Shown: positions 11,099 to 19,074 of the stretch, piece by piece
Layout: every line of letters starts with the position of its first letter
Numbering within the stretch: position 1 is the first letter of the stretch
Made by a program: the position numbers and the translations under genes
Notes under the pieces: generated by a model
The model's input: the letters and a program-made list of their open reading frames with translations, nothing else
Told to the model about the DNA's origin: nothing
Database searches by the model: none
NCBI GenBank assembly: GCA_963841455.1
Contig: CAWJCU010000008.1
Location: forward strand, 1 to 64,000
DNA length: 64,000 nt
Direction of reading: 5' to 3'
Origin: JAWVFM01 sp963841455
Lineage (GTDB): Bacteria; Actinomycetota; Thermoleophilia; Solirubrobacterales; 70-9

Positions 11099-12584
11099 AT
11101 GCCCGATGAAGAGCGCCTAGTAATCGTCTCCAATCGGGGCCCGGCCCAGTTCGAGCTGGCGCCGGACGGCGAGCGCACGGTTCAGCGCGGCGGCGGCGGG
11201 CTGGTGACGGCGCTCTCGGGCCTGGTCGCGCATCGCGGGGCGCTTGTGGATCGCCTCGGCGATGACCGAGGAGGACGGCATCGTAAGCCGCGAGGCGGGC
11301 GGCGCGCCGGTGGAGGTCGAGCTCGACGGCGTCTGCCTACGAGGTCCTCCTGGTCGAGAGCGACCCGGTCGCCTACGACCGCTTCTACAACGTCATCGCG
11401 AACCCGATCCTCTGGTTCATCCAGCACTACCTCTGGGACCTCTCGAACGCGCCCGATATCCGCCAGGAGGAGGCGGATGCCTGGGACCTCGGCTACGAGG
11501 CGGTTAACGCTGACATCGCCGCCGCCGTGCTCCGTTCGATCGCCGCCGACGACGAGCCGCTCGTGATGCTCCACGACTACCACTTCTATACCTGCCCGGC
11601 GCCTGATCCGCGAGGCGCGCCCCGACGTCTTCCTCCAGCACTTCGTCCACATCCCGTGGTCGCAGCCCGACTCGTGGCGGATCCTGCCGGCGCGGATGCG
11701 CGAGGCGATCTACCGCGGGCTTCTCGCCAACGACATCATCGGCTTCCACACAACCGCCTACTGCCGGAACTTCCTCCACTGTTGCCGCGAGCTCATGGAG
11801 CTGGAGGTGGACTACGCCCGCGGAGCGGTGATGCACGAGGGCCGCGAGACCTGGGTGCGGGCCTACCCGCTCGGGATCGACGCCCGGCGGCTCGAGCGCG
11901 CGGCGGACTCGGAGGAGGTCGCCGACTACGAGCGGGAGCTCCTGCGGCGCCGCCGCGACCACCTGATCATCCGCGTCGATCGCGCCGACCTCTCGAAGAA
12001 CGTGCTCCGGGGGTTCACGTCATTCGACGTCTTCCTCCAGCAGCACCCGGAGTTCCGCGAGCGGGTGACCTTCATCGCCCACCTCCAGCCGTCGCGAACG
12101 GACGTCCCCGAGTACCAGGAGTACCTGGAGCGGATCGAGGCGCTCGTCGCAGTGGTCAACCACCGCCACGGCACCACGGACTGGATGCCGATCGACCTGC
12201 GGATCTACGAGAACTTCCCCGACGCGGTCGCCCGCTACAAGCACTTCGACCTACTGATGGTCAACTCGCTCTTCGACGGGATGAACCTCGTCGCCAAGGA
12301 GGCGCCGGCGGTCAACACCCGCGACGGGGTGGTCATGCTCTCGGAGAACACCGGGGCGCACGAGGAGCTGGGCGACTGCACGCTGAGCGTCAACCCGTTC
12401 GACATCCAGGAGCAGGCCGACACGATCCACCGGGCGCTCACGATGTCGGCGCGAGGAGCGGGCGCTGCGGGCCGGCCGCCTTCGCGAGATCGTCCGCCGC
12501 AGGGATCCGGGCGTCTGGATCGCCGAGCAGCTCGGGGACGTGCGCGCAAAGCGCGCCGAGGACCGGGCCGCGGCGGCGAGCTGA
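11099..12584 (+). CDS. otsA: Alpha,alpha-trehalose-phosphate synthase (UDP-forming type)
   Basis: GT20 enzyme that joins glucose from a nucleotide sugar to glucose-6-phosphate, giving trehalose-6-phosphate. Diagnostic segments are IVSNRGPAQFE, RGGGGLVTALSGL, MLHDYHFYTCP, HFVHIPWSQPDSWRILP, GFHTTAYCRNFL, DRADLSKN (substrate-binding Lys), MVNSLFDGMNLVAKE and LSENTGAHEEL. The length of about 490 residues is usual. Frame breaks near 11245, 11335, 11600-11610 and 12450 interrupt it. ATG at 11099 immediately precedes the conserved N-terminus. No trehalose-6-phosphate phosphatase gene is present in the window, so dephosphorylation must be encoded elsewhere or done by a general HAD enzyme. Confidence 0.93.
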
Positions 12585-12591
12585 GGCCGCT

Positions 12592-12609
12592 CGCCCGCTA
12601 GAGCGGGTG
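12592..12609 (+). terminator. Hairpin after otsA
   Basis: GCCCGCT-AG-AGCGGGT with one further C-G pair forms an 8-bp stem (one G-U) 7 bases after the otsA stop. There is no T-run, but position and symmetry suggest a transcript end. Confidence 0.5.
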
Positions 12610-12645
12610 GAGGGGGAAGGGCGGGGTGGCGCGGCGCGCCTGAGC

Positions 12646-12859
12646 TCAGCGGGGGCGGCGGTGCGGGCGGCGGGCGTAGGCGCCGGGGACCGGTGCGGGT
12701 GGCGGCGTGGGCGCGGCCGGGGGTGGCGGTGCCGGGGTTGGCGCGGGAGCGGCCGCTGGCTGGGGGTGGGTCGTGGCGTTCCGTTCGTGGCGCTGGCGGT
12801 GGTGCGGACGCGGGCCGGGTCGGCGAGGGAGGTGGTGGCGGCCGGCGCTTCTCGGTCAT
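12646..12859 (-). CDS. Possible small proline/alanine-rich protein
   Basis: In the 658-base gap between otsA and rpsF the minus strand reads MTEKRRPPPPPSPTRPASAP, then, after one frame break near 12755, QPAAAPAPTPAPPPPAAP and a basic end PGAYARRPHRRPR with stop at 12646. Pro/Ala periodicity with basic ends looks like a real but disordered peptide of about 70 residues. No clear ribosome binding site is seen, and GC-rich DNA can produce such ORFs by chance. The rest of the gap (12860-13242) shows only the rpsF leader and no further gene. Confidence 0.3.
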
Positions 12860-13224
12860 CGCGCCGGCCGCTAGCGTCGATCCGGCGCTTATCGCCGAGG
12901 GCCTCGGCGTTTGCCGCTTTATGGACCGTATGCGTCCGAAAAGCGCCAATTCCCGCTCGGTTCGACGCGCTTTCGCCGCTCCTGCCAGTCCGATGTTGGC
13001 GGCCAGGGGCGGCGGCTTCGGGCGCTCGAGAAGGCCCGGGCCGACCGCAATCGACGACGGCCGACCGCGCCCACCGCGGCGACGACCCGCCCGAAGTTGG
13101 CCCAGCGGATCCGCGCAAGCGCCCCATCGCCACAACAACCCCACGCCGGCGCCGGCGCCCCGCCGCGAGCGGAACTCGCGCCCGTGGCGAGCGGAAACGC
13201 GCGGACCAGCCGGAAACCTCCCGC

Positions 13225-13230
13225 TATAGT
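13225..13230 (+). promoter_or_regulatory. Possible -10 element for the rpsF operon
   Basis: TATAGT stands out in very GC-rich DNA, 13 bases before the TTG start of rpsF. No good -35 hexamer is seen at 16-18 bases upstream. The short distance implies a nearly leaderless transcript. Confidence 0.35.
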
Positions 13231-13242
13231 CATCCGCCGCCT

Positions 13243-13869
13243 TTGGCAGCCATCAAAACACCCGAGTACGAACTCGTTCTGATGCTCGATCCGGAGGCTT
13301 CCGGACGACCGGCGCGAGCAGATCGTCGCCGACGCTCGGTCGCGGATCGAGTCCGGCGGGACGCTCAAGCACGACACCTCGTGGGGCATGCGCAAGATGG
13401 CCTTCGAGATCCGCCAGCGGACCGAGGCCGACTACCGGTTCTTCCGCTTCGAGAGCGGGCCGCCGCTCCTGCGCTCGCTCGACCACGAGCTGAAGATCGC
13501 CGACGGCGTCCTGCGCTTCCGGATCTTCAAGGTGGACCCGCGCTCGCCCGTCGTCGTGCCGCCCGCGCCGACGCCCGGCGGCGCGCCGCCCGGGCGCCGC
13601 GGCGCGCGGTGAGCGCGGCGACGACTCCGGCGGCCCGGCGCCGCGCCGACCGGCCGCGGAGGCAGCGGAGCCTGCGCGCGCGGAGGCCGCGGCCGCGCCG
13701 GCCGAGCCCCGGCGGCCGAGGCCCGCGGCCGGAGGCCGCGCCAGCCGAGGCCCAGCCGCGCCGGAGCCGGCACCCGCGCCCGCGGAGGCCCGCGCCGCCG
13801 AGGCCGCGCCGCGCCGCGGAGCGCCCGGCCCGCCGAGCCCGAAGCGCCCGCCTCCGAGCGCTGCGCTAA
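13243..13869 (+). CDS. rpsF: 30S ribosomal protein bS6 with Ala/Pro/Glu-rich tail
   Basis: TTG at 13243 begins LAAIKTPEYELVLMLDPEA, followed after a break near 13300 by DDRREQIVADARSRIE, DTSWGMRKMAFEIRQ and YRFFRFESGPPLLRSLDHEL, the bS6 fold and 16S/bS18 contact region. The core frame stops at 13612, but the same composition continues in shifted frames as GDDSGGPAPRRPAAEAAEPA and PAEPEAPASER. I therefore infer an acidic Ala/Pro extension of about 80 residues. Its end is uncertain: 13869 in one frame, 13939 in another. It heads rpsF-ssb-rpsR-rplI, the usual bacterial order. Confidence 0.85.
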   Translation: MAAIKTPEYELVLMLDPEASGRPARADRRRRSVADRVRRDAQARHLVGHAQDGLRDPPADRGRLPVLPLRERAAAPALARPRAEDRRRRPALPDLQGGPALARRRAARADARRRAARAPRRAVSAATTPAARRRADRPRRQRSLRARRPRPRRPSPGGRGPRPEAAPAEAQPRRSRHPRPRRPAPPRPRRAAERPARRARSARLRALR

Positions 13870-13973
13870 CCCGCAGCTTGCGGCTTCCGACGCTCCCGCA
13901 GGGGGAGAGAACGCGCCGGTTGGCTGCTTAGACTCGTGACGCAGCAAACGAATTGAGGAAGGGGGCCATCGAA

Positions 13974-14444
13974 GTGGCAGCGACCAACATCAATCGTAGT
14001 CGTGATCACCGGGAACCTCACCCGCGACCCGGAGCTGCGCAGCCTCGCCAGCGGCACCGCGGTCTGCAAGCTGCGGGTCGCCGTCAACAGCCGCCGCAAG
14101 GACCAGAGCGGCGAGTGGGTCGACAAGCCGAACTACTTCGACGTCACCGTCTGGGGCGCCCAGGGCGAGAACTGCTCCACCTACCTGTCCAAGGGCCGCC
14201 CGGTCGCCATCGAGGGCCGCCTCGAGTGGCGCGAGTGGGAGGCGCCAGGACGGCGGCAAGCGCCAGTCGGTCGAGATCATCGCCGACGCCGTCCAGTTCC
14301 TCGGCAGCCGCGGCGACGCGCCGGCGCAGGCGGCGGGCAACGGGTTCGCCGCCGCAGTCCGACGTTCCCGCCGGACACCTCCGACTTCGACGGACGCCAG
14401 CGGCCGGCGTCGGCGCCTCGGCCGACGACGACATCCCCTTCTAG
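13974..14444 (+). CDS. ssb: Single-stranded DNA-binding protein
   Basis: GTG start at 13974 with a strong upstream GAGGAAGGGGG at about 13955. OB-fold residues VVITGNLTRDPELRSL, VNSRRKDQSGEW, NYFDVTVWGAQGENC and GRPVAIEGRLEWREW are followed by a Gly/Ala-rich linker and the acidic tip DDDIPF, which recruits partner proteins. SSB coats single-stranded DNA in replication and repair. About 155 residues. Frame breaks lie near 14000, 14246 and 14350-14420. It sits between rpsF and rpsR, the classic arrangement. Confidence 0.95.
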   Translation: MAATNINRSRDHREPHPRPGAAQPRQRHRGLQAAGRRQQPPQGPERRVGRQAELLRRHRLGRPGRELLHLPVQGPPGRHRGPPRVARVGGARTAASASRSRSSPTPSSSSAAAATRRRRRRATGSPPQSDVPAGHLRLRRTPAAGVGASADDDIPF

Positions 14445-14611
14445 GCGCCAGAGCCGCGGCGCGTCGCGGCGCGGCAAGCCGCACGCTCCGCGTCCTCTGG
14501 CACGCCTGCGCCTCCGGCGCGGCGCCGCCGCCTGCGGCGCCGGCTGTCTGCGATCCTGCGCCGCTGTCGAGCGGCACATTCGTGTGAGAGCAGCACGAGG
14601 CGGGCGCGCTG

Positions 14612-14890
14612 ATGGCCCGCCTGCAGCGCTCCGCGAGCGTCCGGCGGGCCCGGGCGCGCGGCCGGCGGCGTCGGCGCGGCTCGGACCGCATCGCCCGCGC
14701 AAGTACACCCGGATCAACGTCGAGAAGATCGACTACAAGGACCTGACACCGATCCGCCGCTTCATCTCCGACCGCGGCAAGATCCGCTCGCGCCGCGTCA
14801 CCGGCCTCCCGCCGCCACCAGCAGCAGCTGGCGCTGGCGGTCAAGCGGGCCCGCGAGATCGCGCTGCTGCCGTACGTCGGCGAGCGGTAG
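14612..14890 (+). CDS. rpsR: 30S ribosomal protein bS18
   Basis: Repaired reading: a basic N-terminus from ATG 14612 (MARLQRSASVRRARARG), then KYTRINVEKIDYKDLTPIRR, FISDRGKIRSRRVTG and AVKRAREIALLPYVGER, the bS18 core that binds bS6 and 16S rRNA. Frame breaks fall near 14700 and 14808. The Cys pair of zinc-binding bS18 is absent where KYTRINVEKIDY begins, so this is a zinc-independent form. The 167 bases between ssb and this start show only GC-rich DNA without a clear gene. Confidence 0.88.
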
Positions 14891-14900
14891 GCCGGCTCCG

Positions 14901-15352
14901 ATGGCCCAGGCGATCCTGCTCAAGGACGTGGAGGACCTCGGCGAGGCCGGCGAGGCCGTCGACGTCTCGCCCGGGTACCTGCGCAACTACCTCCTGCCCC
15001 GCAAGCTCGCGCAGCCCGCGACGGACGCGTCGCTCGCGGAGGCCCAGCGGCGCCGCGAGGCGGCCGAGCAGGCGGCCGAGGAGGCCGCCGAGCGCGCCGG
15101 CGAGACCGCCGCGCTGCTCTCCAAGACCGTGCTCACGATCCAGCACCGCGCCGGCGAGGACGGCAAGCTCTTCGGCTCCGTCACCGCGAAGGAGATCGCC
15201 GAGGCGATCCAGGACGCCCGCGGCCTGCGGGTGGACGCGCAAGCGATCAGCCTCGACGAGCCGATCCGCGAGATCGGCACCTACATGGTCGAGGTCGACG
15301 TCCCCGGCGGCGCGACCGCCCGCGTCAAGACGATCGTCGCGCCGAGGACTGA
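14901..15352 (+). CDS. rplI: 50S ribosomal protein bL9
   Basis: ATG at 14901, 10 bases after rpsR. The N-terminal RNA-binding domain (AILLKDVEDLGEAGEAVDV, GYLRNYLLPRKLA) is joined by a long helix (AEAQRRREAAEQAAEEAAE) to the C-terminal domain (KLFGSVTAKEIAEAI, GTYMVEVDVPGG). About 150 residues, normal for bL9. The unbroken frame runs past the expected end; a one-base shift near 15342 brings the stop TGA at 15350-15352, giving a usual length. The 163 bases before dnaB contain no gene that I can see. Confidence 0.93.
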
Positions 15353-15515
15353 GCCGGCGCGGCCGGCTCTTCTCTGTTCGGCGCAAATCGCGCCTTTGCG
15401 CCTCACGGCGCGCGCGCCGCCTGTGCTTTGCTCGAACCGAGGGCGCGACTGGGACGAATCCGCCGCTCCGAGCCCTCTAATAGAGGATGACGCTGCCGGC
15501 GGCGCCTGACCCGAG

Positions 15516-16973
15516 ATGGCCATCGCGCAGACCAACGTCCCGCCCCAGAACCTCGAGGCCGAGGAGTCGGTGCTCGGCGCGATGATGGTCTCCGAGAGGC
15601 CGCGATCGACGCCGGTGATCATCGACGTCCGCCTCGCGCGACGAGGACTTCTACCGCGAGCGCCACCGGATCGTCTACCGGGCGATCCGGACGCTGTACG
15701 GGCGCGGCCGAGCCGGTCGACGCGCTCACCGTCACCGAGCAGCTGACGCAGACAGGCGAGCTCGCCGAGGCCGGCGGCCAGGAGGCCGTCGGCGAGCTCG
15801 CCTCCAACACCCCGGCCCCGGCAACGCCGGCCACTACGCGCAGATCGTCAAGCAGAACGCGCTCCTGCGGCGCCTGCTCGAGGCCGCGCAGCAGGATCGA
15901 GGCCTCCGTCCAGCAGCGCGAGGGCGAGCCGCGGCGAGCTGGTCGAGCAGGCCGAGAGCCTGCTCTTCAAGGTCGCCCACGACGAGCAGGCCGAGCGACT
16001 TCCGCGAGGTCGCCGAGATCCTCGAGCGACGAGATCGACCGGCTCGAGAAGGGCTGGCGAAGGGCGACGGCGAGATCACCGGCACCCCGTCCGGGCTTCG
16101 CGGACCTCGACGCGATCACCGGCGGCTTCCAGCCCGGCAACCTGATCATCATCGCCGCCCGCCCCGGCATGGGCAAGAGCGGCCTCGTCGCCAACATCGC
16201 CGAGAACGTCGCCGTCGAAGGGCAACGCCCCGTCGCCTTCTTCTCGCTCGAGATGTCGGAGACGGAGCTCGCCCATCGCTTCATCGCCTGGCGGGCGCGG
16301 ATCCCCTCCGACAAGCTCCGCAAGGGCGAGGTCGACGACGCGACTGGAACCGGGTGCTCCGCGCCTGCAACGAGCTCGAGGAGCGCGCCGCTGTGGATCG
16401 ACGAGTCCTCCGACCTCAGCATGCTCGACCTGCGCGGCAAGGCCCGGCGGCTGCACCGCAGCGCGAGCGCGAGGCGGCGGCCTCGGCCTGATCATCGTCG
16501 ACTACATCCAGCTCATGCGCGCCGAGGACCCGCGGATGAACCGCGTCGAGCAGGTCGGGCAGATGAGCCGCGGGCTGAAGATCCTGGCGCGCGAGCTCAA
16601 GGTGCCGGTGATCGCCCTCTCGCAGCTCTCCCGCGCGCCCGAGCAGCGGCGGCCGCGACAAGCGGCCGATGCTCTCCGACCTGCGCGAGTCGGGCAACCT
16701 CGAGCAGGACGCCGACATCGTCACCTTCATCTACCGCGAGGACTACTACCGCAACTGGACGAGTCGGTCGACGACGACGAGCGCGAGCGGCTCAAGGGGA
16801 TCGCCGAGCTGATCGTCCGCAAGAACCGCAACGGCCCGACCGGCACGGTCGAGCTGGCGTTCCTCGAGGACTACGCGTCGTTCCGTCGACCAAGGCGCGC
16901 GGGCTCGCGAGCGGCCGGTCGAGCAGAGCGCCGGGCGAGGGGCCGCCCCTCGTCGAGCGCCGCCGACGAGTGA
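15516..16973 (+). CDS. dnaB: Replicative DNA helicase DnaB
   Basis: Hexameric helicase that unwinds DNA at the replication fork. The N-terminal primase-binding domain starts VPPQNLEAEESVLGAMM. The RecA-like motor has Walker A AARPGMGKSGL, SLEMSETELAHR, Walker B LIIVDYIQLM, and SQLSRAPEQR plus LRESGNLEQDAD. The length of about 485 residues is normal and no intein is present. Many frame breaks occur (15600, 15640, 15710, 15820, 15890-15930, 16000-16060, 16091, 16345, 16470, 16650, 16760, 16885). Its GTGA stop overlaps the start of the loader-like ATPase. Confidence 0.94.
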
Positions 16974-17728
16974 GCGCTCAGGTCGAGAGGCTGCGGGTCG
17001 CCGCTGGCCCGGTCTGCCCGCGGCGTGTGCGACGGCGGCGGCTGGATCGTCGACGAGACGAGGTCGCGCACGCCCTGCGAGTGCCGCGCAGCGCCGACTC
17101 GACGCAGGCGCGGACTCGCGGGCGTCAACAGGCGCTTCCCGCCCGCTACCGCGGCGTCAGCTTCGACCGCCCGCCGGTCTCGGACATGGCGCGCGACCTT
17201 CAGTCGCGCACGCGTCGTCGAGCAGGTCCGCGCCTACGTCGACGATCTCGACGCAAGCCTCGCCGGGGCCGCGGCCTCTGGCTCACGGGCGACGTCGGCA
17301 CCGGCAAGACCACGCTCGCGATGCTCGTCTCGAAGGCCGCCATCGAGGCCGGGCACAGCGGTCGCGATCTACTCGCTGCCCCGCCTGCTGGCGCGGATCC
17401 GCCGCACCTACGACGCCGAGGCCGGCGAGGACTCCTACCTCGCAGTTCTTCGACCGCCTCACCTCGGTCGACCTGCTCCACATCGACGACCTCGGCGCCG
17501 AGAAGCAGACGCGACTGGGTGCTCGAGCAGCTCTACGCGATCGTCGACGAGCGCTACCAGTCGCAGCGGGCGATGGTCGTCACGACGAACCTGCTCGACC
17601 TCGAGGAGCTCGAGAGAGCAGGTGGGCGCGCGCACGGTCTCGCGGCTGGCGGAGATTGTGCGAGCCCGCTGCCGCTCTACGGCGCACGACCTCGCGCGAC
17701 TCGGCGCTTCCGCTGCCACCCTCCATAA
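16970..17728 (+). CDS. DnaC/IstB-like AAA+ ATPase with N-terminal Cys cluster
   Basis: GTG at 16970 overlaps the dnaB stop. The N-terminal region reads VCPR, CDGGGWIVDE and TPCECRA, a likely zinc ribbon as in Gram-positive DnaC/DnaI proteins. The ATPase core has LWLTGDVGTGKTTLAMLVSK (Walker A), LLHIDDLGAEK (Walker B), DERYQSQRAMVVTTNL (sensor I) and RTVSRLAEI. The family loads DnaB onto DNA or, as IstB, assists transposases. Position after dnaB favours helicase loading. About 250 residues. Frame breaks near 17028, 17105-17150, 17208, 17268, 17365, 17450, 17512, 17620 and 17650-17690. Confidence 0.85.
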   Translation: MSAQVERLRVAAGPVCPRRVRRRRLDRRRDEVAHALRVPRSADSTQARTRGRQQALPARYRGVSFDRPPVSDMARDLQSRTRRRAGPRLRRRSRRKPRRGRGLWLTGDVGTGKTTLAMLVSKAAIEAGHSGRDLLAAPPAGADPPHLRRRGRRGLLPRSSSTASPRSTCSTSTTSAPRSRRDWVLEQLYAIVDERYQSQRAMVVTTNLLDLEELERAGGRAHGLAAGGDCASPLPLYGARPRATRRFRCHPP

Positions 17729-17738
17729 TCCCCCTGCA

Positions 17739-19060
17739 ATGCCAGGAACAGTCATCGTCGGCGCCCAGTGGGGTGACGAGGGAAAGGGGAAGGTCACCGA
17801 CCTGCTCGCCGAGCAGGCCGACCTCGTCGTGCGCTTTCAGGGCGGCAACAACGCCGGCCACACGATCGTCCGCGACGGCGAGGAGTTCAAGCTCCACCTG
17901 ATCCCGTCGGGGATCCTCTATCCGGGCAAGACCTGCGTCATCGGCAACGGCGTCGTCATCGACCCGGGCGTCCTGATCGCCGAGCTCGACGGCCTGCGCC
18001 ACCGCGGCATCGACGCCTCCGGCCTGCGGATCTCGGCCAACGCCCACGTGATCATGCCCTACCACGTGATGCTCGACACGGCGGGCGAGGCGAAGCTCGG
18101 CAAGCTCGAGATCGGCACGACCAAGCGCGGCATCGGCCCCTGCTACGCCGACAAGGCCTCGCGCCTCGGCATCCGCGTCCAGGACCTGCTCGACGCGAAG
18201 ATCCTGCGCAAGAAGATCCTCGCCGCGATGGAGCCGAAGAAGCAGATGCTGCGCCCGTTCGAGCGCGACCCCGAGCTCGACCTGCACACGATCGCCGAGG
18301 AGTACCTGCGCTACGGCCACCGCCTCGAGCCGCTACATCGCCGACACGGCGCAAGCTCTGCTGGGACGCGCTCGACGCCGGCCGGACGGTGATCTTCGAG
18401 GGCGCCCAGGCGGCGCTGCTCGACCTCGACCACGGCACCTATCCGTTCGTCACCTCGTCGAACCCGATCGCGGGCGCGGCCTGCGTCGGGGCCGGCGTCG
18501 GCGCCGACCGACATCGACGAGGTCTGGGGCGTGGCCAAGGCGTACGCGACCCGCGTCGGCGCCGGCCCGTTCCCGACCGAGCTCGACGACGAGATCGGCC
18601 GCCGCCTGCAGCGAGCGCGGCGGCGAGTTCGGCACCACCACCGGGCGCGCCGCGCGCGGTCCGGCTGGCTCGACCTGGTCGCGCTCCGCTACGCGGCCCG
18701 GCTCAACGGCCTCACCGCCCTGGCGATCACCAAGCTCGACGTGCTCGCCGGCATCGACCCGCTCCGCGTGGCGGTGCGCTACCGCTCCCGCGAGGGGGCC
18801 GTGCTCGAGGAGTTCCCCTACCACCAGTCGGTCCTGCACGCCGCCGACCGCCGAGTACGAGGAGCTGCCCGGCTTCGACGAGGACATCGGCGACTGCCGC
18901 ACCGAGGCCGACCTGCCGCACGAGGCGCGCGACTACCTCGAGCTGCATCGGCGAGTACGCGGGCGTCCCGGTCCGCCTGGTCGGCGTCGGCCCCGGCCGC
19001 GACCAGGTGATCTGGATGGGCGAGGCCGAGCCGGCGCCTGCGCGCGGCCTGAGGCGCTAA
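17739..19060 (+). CDS. purA: Adenylosuccinate synthetase
   Basis: Converts IMP and aspartate to adenylosuccinate using GTP. Signatures: VIVGAQWGDEGKGKVTDLL at the N-terminus (GTP P-loop and catalytic Asp), FQGGNNAGHT, LIPSGIL, GTTKRGIGPCYADK, FEGAQAALLD, ATRVGAGPFPTEL and GWLDLVALRYA. About 430 residues, as usual. Frame breaks near 18335, 18508, 18610-18660, 18850 and 18945. ATG at 17739 lies 10 bases after the preceding ATPase stop, so it probably shares its transcript. Confidence 0.95.
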
Positions 19061-19074
19061 ATAACTCCCGCGCC

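Noticed and set aside
11053..11099. Third copy of the duplicated element before otsA (GCGAC-TTC-GTCGC stem)
   Set aside because: Only the first stem resembles the element; the second stem, mini-ORF and TGATG overlap are missing.
16970..17728. Insertion sequence (IstB) reading of the AAA+ gene
   Set aside because: No transposase, terminal repeats or target duplication; it is coupled to dnaB.
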